NCBI RefSeq assembly: GCF_910596095.1
Contig: NC_056533.1
Location: 5,021,501-5,085,500, forward strand
Origin: Thunnus maccoyii
Lineage: Eukaryota > Chordata > Actinopteri > Scombriformes > Scombridae
DNA: 64,000 nt
Direction of reading: 5' to 3'
Shown here one piece after another: positions 42,020-53,929 of this stretch (position 1 is its first letter; every line of letters begins with the position of its first letter). Both the position numbers and the translations under genes were made by a program. Below the pieces are notes generated by a model. The model worked only from the letters and a program-made list of their open reading frames with translations. It had not been told where the DNA came from and did no database searches.

Positions 42020-45000
42020 TCAGCAGAAAAAGGTGCCGAAGTCGCCCATGCCGTTGCGTCTGAACTGGTTTCCCTGGATAGAGACGAAAATCTCATGGTC
42101 CATCAGATCCTGCACGGCTCTGCTACAGGACGCCTCCTTGTTTCTGCTCAGCTGCCGACAAAACTGCCACTTCCTGCCTGAGGTGGTGGCTACTTCGCTG
42201 TCCGTGCCGTTGTTGTTCTCTGTCGACATGGGCTGAACGTCTGCTGAGCTGCTGGTGGTCGGGGTTGTTGCTGTGGTGATGAGTTGAGGATCTGTGACAC
42301 CTGCAGGTTTGCACTCAGCTGTCTGTCCAGCATCTTCTTTTGCAGGCTCTTCTGGGGGGAAAAAAAGGTGGTAATGTATTGATTCTGTACTTTTTACAAG
42401 CAGGCAAACCAGCCTGGTTCCTTTTCTGTTTTTAGCTGCATATTTCACCCTTCATCAACCACCACTAGTTATAAAACATCATTTAATTTCACAGTATATT
42501 CTGACTCTCAGGGCTCTGCCTACCTTCGCTTTTGTCAAGAGGAACATTCTGGGCCTGGCTGTTTCCGGTTTTCACTAGAATCACCCCGTAGCCTTCATTG
42601 TTGTGGATCACATTGTTCTCCATGGTGATGGACGGCATCACATCCAGCTCATCAGCAAAGTCCTGCAGAGGCAGACAACACAAACTTTAAAAATACCCTA
42701 CTCAATTTGAAACATTTATTTTTCCTGTGTGCTCCAACCTTTCTAAAGTGCAACAATAGTCATCTAAAGATTATCAATTTGGTTCTTATTTGAAAAGGAA
42801 GATCAAGGTTCAAAGAGGTTTAAAGTTAGATTAACATAAGATCAAACCAATATGGAAGTCTTTATGGGCATAATCACAGACGTTTCCATTAATAATACAG
42901 TTTTATAGCATAAGTGTGGTGCATGTAATTAGCTTGGCAGATGACTTCATTTCTCACCTTGATGAGGATCCCGTCCTTACAGTGGTGGATGCCGTTGCCA
43001 ACCAGACTGCATACACTGCCAGGGTAAATCTCTACACCAGCCCCCTGCATACAACACATGCAACATAACCGACAACGTACACAATGACTATAGTATGACC
43101 AAAACTGGATTTTTTAGGCCGATTTAAAAGGAAAATCATATATCAGCAGATGATTATTTTCAAATAAAACACATATCATAATCAAACATTTGTGATGAGA
43201 GAAAGATATTGTCTGTTCTGAGTGGAACATTTTCCATCTGAGAACAGCAGTAGCTGGTCTGGAGCTTTTGAGTTTGCTCAGTCATCATGGAATTGCAGAT
43301 GCTCAAACTGTCTTTTTTCTGAGTACTTATCTCAGGCTTACCTCATATGTTTCTATACTGCAATTTCTTATTTATCAGCAGACATACACAGATTCGTGCT
43401 GCAATAAACTATATTGGCCACTGTATCAGACTTTAAGTCACATTTGCAATGATCAACACATTTGACTGATGACAAATAGACACTCTTTTCTCCACAGAGA
43501 TAATACAGAATACTATAGAGCATACACTGTGCAGTACAGGTAAGTTAAACTTTTCACAGATTGTGATGTAAACTATAACTTCTTTCATTGTCTTTATTAT
43601 ACATATTCTGACATCAGGATAGTTTGTTCTGCATTCTCATCTTGAGGTTACTCACTTTACTGTATGTTCAGAACTGGTGTGACACAGACTGCATCAATCA
43701 CAAAAGAACTGTAAGAGCTGGTGCATGACTGAAAACCTGTTCAACATACCAAGTGACAGTACCAGCTCAAAAGAGGACGTGTGCTTCTGTAGTACCCTCA
43801 GAACAAGACTCACACTGTCCCACGTCCTGACTACACACTGATTCTGAGCATGTCTTCAGTATGCAGTGTGTGATACTCAGACCAGACAGCATGCATACTA
43901 AATACAGTCCATTTCTGAGTGTGCTGTCAGTGGATCAACAGTTCATCTGTCTCACTTAGCAGCACACAGATGATAAAAATGTTTTTGGATCATCTAAAAC
44001 CATAAACAGACAAATTCACCAATGTAAAAATCACCCTGACAGCTGTTTCTGAAGTTCAGCTTAAGGGTGTTTTCTAACCTGCATCGTTTAGTTCAGTTGA
44101 ACGGGACTCTAGTTGGTTTTCTTCCTTGTAGGTTTCATTTGGGCAGATCTGAACACAGGTCTGGTCCCAAACAAACTCTAGAGCAGTGCATTTGTTGCGG
44201 GAACATGATCTGACCTCGATCCAACCCAACTACAAGGCGTACTCTGCAAGACTGAGTTTAATGGATCCTGTAGTTAGGTGTGATTTGCATGCTGGGGTGT
44301 GGATGAGCAGCTAGCCAGAGAAGAAACCAAAGTCCGACCTTGGTCTTCTCAAAATTTGGGCATTTAGGAGCATCTACAATCCTGCTCTCAGGTTTATTAC
44401 TGGTGATGTTTTTAGCACTCATCAGTGCATCCTGTATGAAAAAGTTGGGTGGTCTTCTGTGTCTAAGAGAAAGACTTCAGGACCTTCTTCCTGTGTTTAT
44501 GTTCTTGCTCCTCCCTGAGACACGACTAACCAATGGGTGACCATTCACACATGGCTTTTAGGGATGCGTTTTGGTTCAATTTCATTTTTTTCTGTGTGAA
44601 TACAAACTGAACCAATGGAAAAACGCAACAAATTTACCAACTAACTCACTGATTCAAAGCAGAGCGAACCAACTATAGGTTTGAAAACACCTTAAGAAGA
44701 GCTTTGACCACAAGCCAAAAAACATTTGGAAAACAGGCTGAAATTAAAAAGTTTTGTAGAGTTTTGTCTCATCACGCACTCACCTTGGAGCCATAAAGGT
44801 CACACATGTTCATCGTGAGATGGGCAGATGTTCGGACAATAACTCCGGTGGTCTCACACTGCATAACACAGTTCTCCATGTTCAGATTCCCCTGACGCAC
44901 ACCTAGTCAACAAACCGGAAGTGAGAATGTCAAGAGATTATCCGTGACCTAATAACTTTCATTGTTTTTACGCCCCAAAAATGGACGCAACAGCTATACT

Positions 45001-48000
45001 CACACAGAATGCCCTCAATAGCGTCATGCTGAATGAACTTGATGTTGGACATTCTGACATCAGCTCCCGTGGATTCAACAAAAGAGTCACCCTTGTTTTT
45101 CTTCTCGATCACCACCTCATCAGGGAGCCCGAAGCCTGGCAGATATAGACATGAACCAAACCAGCAGGGAAAAAAGAAACTGGTCAGTGTGAGATGACAT
45201 AATTATACACTCTCTACAATTGCAGTATGATGTTTAAACCCCTCTGGATGTCTTCATTTAAACCCTCCATCTAGATACACTACACCATTTACCTTCTATA
45301 CTGATGGAGTCTGGCAGGAAGATGGAGCTGGTAACACTGTAGACCCCCGGGAGAATAATTACCATGTCGCCCTGATGGCATGAATCCACTGCTGATACAG
45401 GGTCTCTATGGAACTGCACACACACACACCTTAGGAGAGTTGCACAGCTTGCACTCTGTTTATCTGATTGTGTGACAAAGCACAGCCACCATGTCAAATT
45501 GGATTCACAGCCTGGCACAGTTCCTGCGGGCTTGTAGATTCAAGATTCAAGATGCTTATTGTCACTCTGGTTATACAAGTACAATCGTGTGAAATACTTT
45601 GGCTGGTAGGCTCCATTACAGTAAAAACAGCAAATAAAGATATATAAAAAAATAATTATTATAATTGTACAGATGGCGGTCATTGCACAAAAGGTTGAAA
45701 AGGCACAAAAATGTTGCCTATACAATCTGGAATGGAACAGACAGCCATTTGCGGGCATCCACGAATGGTCTGATGTCATCATGAGGGGGACGTAGAGGTA
45801 ACTTTGCAAATTAAGTGTTCAGAGCAGGTTGAAGGCCTGGGTGTTGTCTTGCTGGGAGTATTTTTACCCACATTCACCTTATGTGTTGGACCACTATAAT
45901 CACCTTTTGTTAGCTGAGAAGGGAGGAACACTAAAGAGGCCTAAATAATGTTCACAACCAACCTGTAACAACAACCTGAAACTAAGATGAGCAGCAGAAT
46001 AGTGTTGACTAAATGTATCTGACACATTGGAACAAGTGTAGCCTACTTACTTTCCTATGTATTTTTTCATTAACAGATGGGGCTCAGCTGTCTGCTACTA
46101 ACCTGGATTTCAGTGTCCTCAGTGGAACACTGAGGCAGCAGCCTGTCATTGAGGAGGGACTGGAGCTGAAAGCTGGTGCAGGAGGCTGTGACCACATGGA
46201 CCACCTTGATACCTGATGCTCTCAGCCCACGGCTCTGGACACACTGCTGCCTGGTGTTACCCTTGTAGCCCAGCACATACCTGGAGTGGAGGTGATGGAG
46301 ATAAAGGAGAAGAGATGTTGAGGTGGTGTAGAAACTGGATAAAACAGTGGTGGGTAGTTTGAAAGATGGGGGTTGACAGACATATACACGAACCTCTGCA
46401 ACGACAAGTCTCCTACCTTAACAAAGGGTTCTCAATGATGTGCAGCTTGCGTTTGAATGTTTCCAGCTGATCGCAGAGCTTCAGGCCCTCCACCATGGAC
46501 ACGTTGTCTGGCTCAGAGTCAGAGTCGCTGCTGAGGGCGCTGCGCAGCACCAAGAACTGCTGGAAGCACTGGGAGCAGTTTTCCAGTAAGGACTGGTACT
46601 CTGCCACCAGGCCTGATGGGACTCTGTCCTCCAAGATGTCGTAGTAGCTGAGAGAAGAAACATTTTAAAATTGGGTTTATGGGGATGCACTATCACAAAA
46701 TGCCAGATCATCACTGAGACACAAAGTGTACTCACAGCCTGAGACGAGGCTCCACACAACGAACAAAGTAGTCAAAGTCATCATCTTCGTCTTCCTCATC
46801 CCACTGCCTCCAGATGTGCTTGTAGAAAAATCTGCAAATAGAGGAAAGGAGGCAGGAATTAAAAGGATGAGAGAAACTTGCCAGTAAACTTTATCAGACT
46901 GGAATCCAGTGAAGGGTTCAATTAAGCAAAATGCGGCAAAGTCACCTGAGGTGCTCAATGGCCAGGGCAGTCTGGTCAAAGTCTCCAGACTCTTCATAGA
47001 CCACCTGAAGCTCCTGCAGGGGGAGCTTGTGTCGAGTTGCCTCCAGCACAGTGTTCATGGCCTCCTCGTTGAGTTCACAGCCTCGGGCCTCAAACTGCAG
47101 AGGCAGCACTGGCTTCACACACGCTTTCAGATCCTGGTAGTCCACATCACATACCTAAAATTACAAACACCTGTTCAGCAGTAGCAGTAACATTTTAAAG
47201 ACCTGAATTGCCTGTGAGGTTACACAGATTTATTTTGATGGCTGCTTGAGTGAACAACTTGAATGTGATTTCAATGACTTCAAACCCTTTTCATTGGTGA
47301 TGTTTCTAAGAAGTTGTCGTGTGCAAATCAGCACGTTTCCATCTATATTGTTTTGCAGATATACTCAAGAGGTAGATGAAAATGTACTTGGTAAGATTTT
47401 TGGCATGTTTTCTATTCTCCCATCTTTTTCTATGTGAGTGACTAATGGGGACATCAATTTTTGAAACTGGTTCAGTATTGAGCGAGAGCGCTTCAGCTGG
47501 CAGCCACAAAACAGGCTGCAAAGTAATAGTGCCCCGTCACTTAGACACAAAAAGATGTGAAAATATGGTCCATGCTGAAAAATACCAAAGTTTCCCTTAA
47601 AATCTGACGACAGCGTTTGAGATGCAACTTTCATAAACAAAGAAACAACAACAGTGCCATTGTGTTTTTCCTTATATTTACTGTTGACTAGCTCGAAGCC
47701 CTGTTCTGACTCAGGATTAAACAAGGGATCGCTATTGAAATAAGGTCAAGTGGGGTGATAATAAAGGTCAGTGTATAATTTGTAATATCAACAGTATCTG
47801 AAACGTTGTCTCACCTCCACCAGAACATCGAAGACATCTGTAGACCACAGAGCCTGCCAATCACACGACTCCACAACCTTCTCCAGGTAGTCTGCTGTGA
47901 AGGCCTTCACCTCTGAGGGCTTACAGTCACCTACACACAAACAGCAAGATCAGACAAAAGATAACACACACACACACAAGGACTACGACCAGGAATCTAA

Positions 48001-51000
48001 TGACTCTATTTGAAATTCAGTGCTCATTTATTCCAGTGTGTTTGTTCTTACCGAATATGTAGTCCTGGTACACCTTGAACCTCTCGTAGAACAGGAGGTG
48101 GCCTGTTTGGAAAGTGTCAGGGAGATCTGAATTCATCCCGTGGCGCTCACATCTCTGCAGCTGAGTCCCTGACTTGTCAGTGTTGAAGTGGTCTGTGCCA
48201 CTGTCATCCCCATCATCATCACTCTCTTCTTCTTCACCCTCTTCCTCATCTTCATTCTGAAACAGAGCTGTTGGGAAAAACAAGTGTAGCTTAAGGACTG
48301 TGTTGGGATAGATGAGACTTCCCGTTCTCTACCTCTGAAGGGGCGAGGCAAGGCAGGATGATAGTCTGTGATGCACAGCTGTTTGGTGGTTTCCAGGGGT
48401 TTTAAACCCCTCAAACTACAGCATGAAACTCCCAGCTGTCATGTGGTAAAGTCGCTCTGCAAAGTCAGTGTCTGTACACTTGGTCAAGGACAGAAACACC
48501 ACACTGTTGATATTTCAGTAAATGGAGTGTATTGTGTCTTTCTGCTGCTCAAAGCCAACATGGTGCTGAGAGTGCTCCTTCTTAGGAAAACAAATATTGT
48601 AAAATAAATTATTTAACTGTAAATTAAAATATAGTAAAATTGTGTACATCGTTTTTGAGTTAGCAGCCTGCGAGGTAGAAATCAAGTGTATTGTCCTGAT
48701 TAAACAACTAAAACTTATGGATAACTAAAACAACTAAAACTTATGGATAGCAAACAGAGGGGCGAATTCACACAAGGATTGCGCAGCTTTTGTTGGCGCT
48801 CAACCTGAGACAATGAGACAAAAAGAAACTGTCATTCACAAAGCACCCACAAAGGGTGAAATGCACCAAGTAGTAGCAAATAGCGTCTCAGTGCTCCTTT
48901 GTTATTTGCACATATGTAAATTAGAAAAATATGCATACATTTGGCACACAATTGGCCTCTGTCAAATGATCCTCATTCCAAAAACAGTCCAATTCACAAA
49001 GAGCAGCACTAATAGGCAGTAGTTTGGGAGGGAGAAGGTCTCTTCATAGATTATGCTTTAGTGCCGTCTGGTGGCACACAGATAAACTGCATAAGTTTAG
49101 TTTGAACTAATAAGAGTGCAGTTTTAATTTACAAAAAATGTATTTTTATGATTATATCAGTTTTAAATAACTTCATAGTCCTACTTCTATCACCAATTTT
49201 ATGACATCATATATAAGAGGGCTTATCACAGCAGGAAAATTACAGGTGTTACTAATGACATTAACATGGCTCTGTGATTGACAGTAAGTCATGACAGTGT
49301 GACAGTTTGTCAGCATGAACAACATCAGGACCCTGAAACTGAAGCAGCTACATGGAATTCAGCCATCGTTCATTTCAGTATTAACACCTGCTGTCATATG
49401 GCAAAATGTCTGCTGTGAAAAAGGCTCATTTTGATTTATATAGACTTTGATGAGTTTAAAGCTGCCACAAATAAAGTTTTGTTGTTTGTTTTTTTTACAA
49501 TTAATAGTCAACAGATTAATCTAATTATCAACTGATTGACTGACTTATGATTACAACAGAGATGATTAGCAAATACTCACATTTAAGAAGCTGGGACCAG
49601 CTAATGTTTATCATGGTTGATAAATGACTAACCAATTAGCAAAACTGCTTATGATTTCGGTGAATGGATTAATTGATAAATATACTTTCAGTTTTCAGCT
49701 GCAGATGTGGTAAAGCTGTCAGAAACTTGATCTAGAATTGTGTTTTCCCAGATCTACATATAGGTGTACTCTGCAAAGTACTGTTAAATTACATAAAACA
49801 TTAAATAACATTTTTAAAGAACACAGGTCCAGATAGGACAGCAGGGGTACTTCTATGAAATGCAGCCTGTGTCCAGAAACAACCTCAAGAAGAAACACAG
49901 AATAACAGATTTGCATGCTGACATGACATACAGTAGAGATGGTTACAGAAAAATCTGTTATATGTCTGTTAAAATATTTCAGCTAGATCAGCTACATTAA
50001 CCTGAGCTGAAATGACAGCAAATCAGCTACACCATGTTCAACCCAAAATTTGACCAAATGGCACAATAAGCTCTGTTTTTCAATGTGTGTGTGTGTGTGT
50101 GTGTGTGTGAGAGACTAGAGATTATGGAGTTTCTACTGTCGGGCATTAGTGCATTTGTATAAATCTCTGAAACAAAGCTAAATTAAAATTAAATTGGACA
50201 GCTGGTGCAGTTATTGGTGTATTTTACTGTGACACAGCTCAAGGCTAACATTGTCTCAAAAGATCTTGATGTTAAACATGACTCTTCCACTAGGTTCCAC
50301 TGTTTTTGCTAACAGGTGAAACCAGTACCACCAGTATCACTGAAAGTTTCAGCTTGTCCAACTGAGTATTGGACATTCATGGTATCATGGTCTACGTAGT
50401 CTGTGTGTGAGAGAGATTGTGTTTATGTGTTAAATGTGTTGTTTCTGGATCTCTCTCACCCACAGATCTCTGTGTTGTTGAACCCACAGAAGTAGGCTAC
50501 CTTATTGTATGAGTAACTACTACGATCACAACCATCATCAGCTCTTACTACACCACCAGTGGACTGGACAACTGTAATATTATGGATTACATCATTTCTG
50601 ACGACATGTTCTCATAGAGGGATACCTCAGCCTTGACAAGAAAAAAATTAGGATTAACTGAGGGGCATCATAGAGGGAGATGAGGTGAAAGGAAAGTATA
50701 ACAACTGACACATGGACAGTCCCGTGACATTTTATCATCAATCAATACCTACCAAGCCTCCCAGTTTAAGTTACTGGGAGGTGTCACTCCAGACTGCATA
50801 GCACTATGTGCTTAGGAACCAGTTTACAAACTAATAGAGATCATTAGTAGTTCTCAGTAAGTAAGTTAATGTCAGTTTCATCACCTTCACTTGTCTTGGA
50901 TGCACATGAGACCGATTTTTGAACAGCGTTTGGTCACATGTTTTGCGGTCTGAAGGAACTGATACGAATATAGACTGACCATCTTAATTATGGACATTAA

Positions 51001-51339
51001 GTGTTTAAACAAAACGCTTCGTTAGCTGGTGATAATATGAGCCAGCCAAGTAACGTTAACGTTAAGTTAACCTGAATGTTTGGCGTGACATTGAACCTAC
51101 GTTGCTGTACATATTTCAACATTATTCAAGGGCAAAACGTTACACAAACCTTGAGTTATATCATGAACATTATGTCCAGCTTCGGGGCTCCCTTTCTTGT
51201 TTTCTATGTCGAGTTCAACATTAACGTACGACTCCAAATCAACTACGACGATGTCCGTCATGTCGTCTGCAGTTTCTTCCTTCGTCTTGTCCGAAACCGT
51301 TACCGCAGCAGACGGGTTTTCCAGCGCTGCTTGCTCCAT
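42020..51339 (-). CDS. shcbp1: SHCBP1, SHC SH2-domain-binding protein 1 (13 exons, 721 aa)
   Basis: SHCBP1 binds the SHC1 SH2 domain, acts with the central spindle in cytokinesis and is a proliferation marker (family knowledge). Minus-strand exons: 51339-51150, 48267-48052, 47930-47815, 47154-46946, 46831-46736, 46647-46417, 46280-46103, 45413-45293, 45135-45004, 44902-44784, 43044-42958, 42662-42524 and 42351-42020; phases close at 721 residues (human 672). Seen: variable acidic N-terminus (EDEEEGEEEESDDDGDDSG), GHLLFYERFKVYQDYIFG, LPLQELQVVYEESGDFDQTA, WDEEDEDDDFDYFVRCVEPR, ILEDRVPSGLVAEYQSLL, DNVSMVEGLKLC, then the right-handed beta-helix region of about residues 415-600 (CHQGDMVIILPGVYSV; STGADVRMSNIKFIQHDAIE; NCVMQCETTGVIVRTSAHLT; ENNVIHNNEGYGVILVK) and the end IQGNQFRRNGMGDFGTFFC. 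Exon 13 carries a Thr/Ser-rich insert not seen in human. Intron 10 holds a MITE. Confidence 0.97.
44065..44691. repeat. MITE flanked by TTAA (shcbp1 intron 10)
   Basis: Ends GGGTGTTTTCTAACCTG and, inverted, GTTTGAAAACACC, about 12 of 14 matching; TTAA is present directly outside on both sides (44061-44064 and 44692-44695). Inside are GTTCAGTTGAACGGGACTCT, TGTGATTTGCATGCTGGGG and GCGTTTTGGTTCAATTTCAT, wording I recall from a widespread teleost MITE. No transposase seen. Confidence 0.7.
45540..45830 (+). repeat. Probable SINE/LINE-tail-like repeat (shcbp1 intron 7)
   Basis: Begins TCAAGATTCAAGATGCTTAT followed by TGTCACTCTGG and contains GTGCAATGACC-like and AAATACTTTGGCTGG words, as in a common fish repeat beginning 'attcaagattcaag'. 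Only one copy here, so the call is by recall. Confidence 0.4.
49470..49705 (+). repeat. hAT-like MITE, family D copy 3, decayed
   Basis: Shares TACTCACATTTAAGAAGCTG followed by GGACCAG with the intact copy (ATTCACATTTAAGAAGCTGG at 55628), and similar TTAATCTAATTATCAACTGA and GATTAATTGATAAAT words. The ends are too worn to place exactly. Confidence 0.5.
50084..50109 (+). repeat. (TG)13 microsatellite
   Basis: Perfect dinucleotide run in shcbp1 intron 1. Confidence 0.95.
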
Positions 51340-51600
51340 GAAGAATTAAAAAGAACTGCTTGATACTTTGTCACGTAAATTTCAATGTGCTAAAAGCCAG
51401 TGGCGCTGCAATGTTTTGTCAGTTTGACACACAAACAGAAAAACTAACTGCACACACCCAGTTACTTTCAAACTTTCCCCGGTCTGCAGCTCAGCAGCCA
51501 ATCGAGACACGAACAACTGCCGCGACTCCCGCCCCCGAGCTCCTGTGAGCCAATGGGAGCAGGGAAAGAAAATGGGCATGCGCAGGTCCTCCTTCTTCTG
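51340..51600 (-). promoter_or_regulatory. shcbp1: shcbp1 promoter with two CCAAT boxes and a CHR
   Basis: On the plus strand CCAAT lies at 51550-51554 and 51498-51502; for the minus-strand gene these are inverted CCAAT boxes (ATTGG), 52 bases apart. Between them and the gene is TTTGAA (51472-51467), a cell-cycle-genes homology region, about 25 bases from the nearer box. NF-Y boxes followed by a CHR are the standard layout of DREAM/MuvB-controlled G2/M genes, which fits the known mitotic expression of SHCBP1. Motifs are seen; function is inferred. Confidence 0.6.
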
Positions 51601-52830
51601 TTTACGGGCTAAATGTACAATTTTTAAGCAATTTTTTTACTGTTCATAGTGGATTGGGTGGTGGATCAGAGTTAGTTCCTAAAAGAAAGAAAGAACCAGC
51701 TGTTACCATGTGAGAGAAATTGGTCACATGATAACAAATTTGTCTCCTTAAGAAATGAGTAACTCCATCCACTGAGAAAGGCCACTAGATGTGGCTGAAA
51801 GTTTCAGGAACAATTTGGACCTTGTGTTAAGATTTTTTTGTTTGTTCTTATTTATTTGTTAAGTATTCAACATTATGGTTCTCCATAAAGCTGGGATCTC
51901 CCTTCCCTTTCTTCCTTGGCTATAAAGACAACAGCCAATGCTCTCAAGCATTTGTTTTTGGCGGACAGGCACTTCAGCAGACACACTCTGCTTGGTATTG
52001 TGGACATGTGTAAGGTTTTTAAAGTACTGGACATTCTCATCCCAAACAGTTGTCTGCAGAGACCTAGAAACAGAATTTACATTAACTGCCACTTGTACTA
52101 TTAAGAGTTGAATTCACTGTGTTAGTGTTTTAAGACTTGTGATGAGGACATTGAATAGCGATTGCTTACATGGATAATGCTGCATTGTTTTAATTGAAAA
52201 AGAAAATACACTGATCATTTGGAAAAAATACTTCAACCTGTCTGCTTTTATTATTGCTTTTAACTCAAGTAAGTTTAGGAATTCTGCAAGTTGAATATTG
52301 TCCTGCACTACATAGAAATGAATTGAAAGCAACTGTTGCCTAGAAGGTAGGAAAAAGTCAACATATGCGAGACACTGTGGTACTAAGTTGGCAGTAATGT
52401 AATGTACATATAAGTTATAATAGGGAAGAAAAAATGCAGAAACACTAGTATAGTCTTTTAAAACAAAACTTAAACTGTGCATTATCTTCAACACAGCAAT
52501 GAATTTTCACTACCTATAAGTTTGGTTGGAAAATCAACCCCACATGCTGGGTCAAATACTGTATGGACAAACCGAATGCTAGGTTACTTTGACCCAGCAT
52601 GTTGGGTTGTACAATCAACCCTACTCTATGGGTTGATTGTACAACCATGCATGATTTGTGAATCATAACTAGTTTGGAACCAATTCTGGTCCAATATTCA
52701 ATTTACACAAGTGTGATGTGAAAACTTGAAGCCTCCAGTGCAAAAACACTGAAAATTTACAGTGAAGTAGGAGACATCTTGTGAAATAAAACACGTTTGT
52801 CCTAAAAAAAAAAAAAAAAAAAAAAAAAGC
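51601..52830. other. Divergent intergenic region shcbp1 / tssc4
   Basis: AT-rich. It contains the palindromes at 52535-52644 and an A25 run at 52804-52828 directly left of the tssc4 leader exon. No gene seen. Confidence 0.45.
52535..52644. repeat. Two adjacent palindromes
   Basis: First pair: CAACCCCACATGCTGGGTCAAA (52535-52556) against its near inverse at 52588-52609. Second pair: perfect 15-base arms TTGTACAATCAACCC (52607-52621) and GGGTTGATTGTACAA (52630-52644) around an 8-base loop. The wording (CCCAGCATGTTGGGTT) resembles a palindromic fish repeat. Confidence 0.7.
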
Positions 52831-52985
52831 TGGAGTAGCGGCTTTCATATGTAACTACAGCCTGTGTCCGGCTGGAGGCAGCATTGTGTAAATCGTGCTT
52901 AGTGTGGCCGACACCAGAACAGGAGAAGAAGAAAGTGTTTGACTGGTGAAACACTACCTGGTTGGGTCGTGGCGCCAGCAGTAAG
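52830..52985 (+). promoter_or_regulatory. tssc4: Probable tssc4 promoter and non-coding exon 1
   Basis: A GC-richer island in AT-rich surroundings, ending CGCCAGCA followed by GTAAGGTAAA, a good splice donor at 52981 (or 52986). The acceptor CCCTTTCCAG ends at 57948, 39 bases before the tssc4 ATG. Linking the two gives a 5 kb leader intron; this is inferred, since no transcript is available. Confidence 0.45.
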
Positions 52986-53498
52986 GTAAACCCGGAAAAC
53001 CGCGGCGTTTTGACCCAAAACTAAGAAATGTTTTGATACTATATGTAAAAGTAAAGTCTGCGGTGTCCTTTGTTTGAAGCAGTGTAACGGAGCCGCTGTG
53101 CAGCTCCTTTTAAGCCAATGCACCACCACATCAGTTAGCATTAGCATGCTGAGGAATATTCACCGGATCTTTAGCTAATGCGTCTTCAACGCTCCGTCCC
53201 AGAGAAAGCTGGGTCCATCTCAGAAATTTATATTTTCAGTGTATTGGTGTTCCGTAGGATGTTGCACCAGTAATTTACATGAGTTAGCTATTAAGCTTCT
53301 CTAAGCTTTTCTATGGGAACCATGCCGGACTGTCTCATCCACACTGTGGGTACAAACAGGTTACATAGATGAAGGCAGGTACTCGAAAGCAAAAAAAAAA
53401 AGTTTTCATACAGTGCATCAGAAATTATGACGTGTATTGATCATAATCTTAAATTGTTCAGATTGCTCACAAATAATGATTGACTGGTCCAGAGACAT

Positions 53499-53929
53499 TA
53501 AGGGATAGGTTCACAATTTTTCAAGTCTGTCTTGAATAAAAACAGTCAGGTGTCCAAATGAACACTGGAACATGTTTGTTTTTTTCTTGTTGTAATCATT
53601 CCTCCTGTTCATACTGACCATTAGAAGATCCCTTCATAATGCACTTACAATGTAAGTGATGGGGGACTAAATCCACAGTCCTCCTTCTGTGCAAAAATGT
53701 ATTTGAAAGTTTATCTGAAGCTAATATAAAGCTTCAGCATCCAAATGAGTCAAATCAAGTAGATATCTATCAACAATACTTTCTTTGTAGTGCCAAAGTT
53801 CCTCTTTTTGTTAATATTTTTCCACCGCAGCTCAACAGGGAAACACTGGAAACACAAAGAGGGAATTTGATGCTAAAAAGGCTGTAAATGTGTCAGATAT
53901 CCACTTGATATGACTAACTCAGACTGCTG
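53499..53929. repeat. Long-hairpin repeat, family A copy 4 (right arm missing)
   Basis: AAGGGATAGGTTCACAATTT, GTCAGGTGTCCAAATGAACA, CATTCCTCCTGTTCATACTG, CAAATCAAGTAGATATCTAT, CCGCAGCTCAACAGGGAAAC. The inner part runs in the opposite direction to copy 3. It stops after GACTAACTCAGACTGCTGA. Confidence 0.7.

Larger units (their letters stand above)
48268..51149 (-). other. shcbp1 intron 1
   Basis: 2.9 kb. It holds a decayed family D MITE (49470-49705) and a (TG)13 run at 50084-50109. The rest is AT-rich with no recognised feature. Confidence 0.5.
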
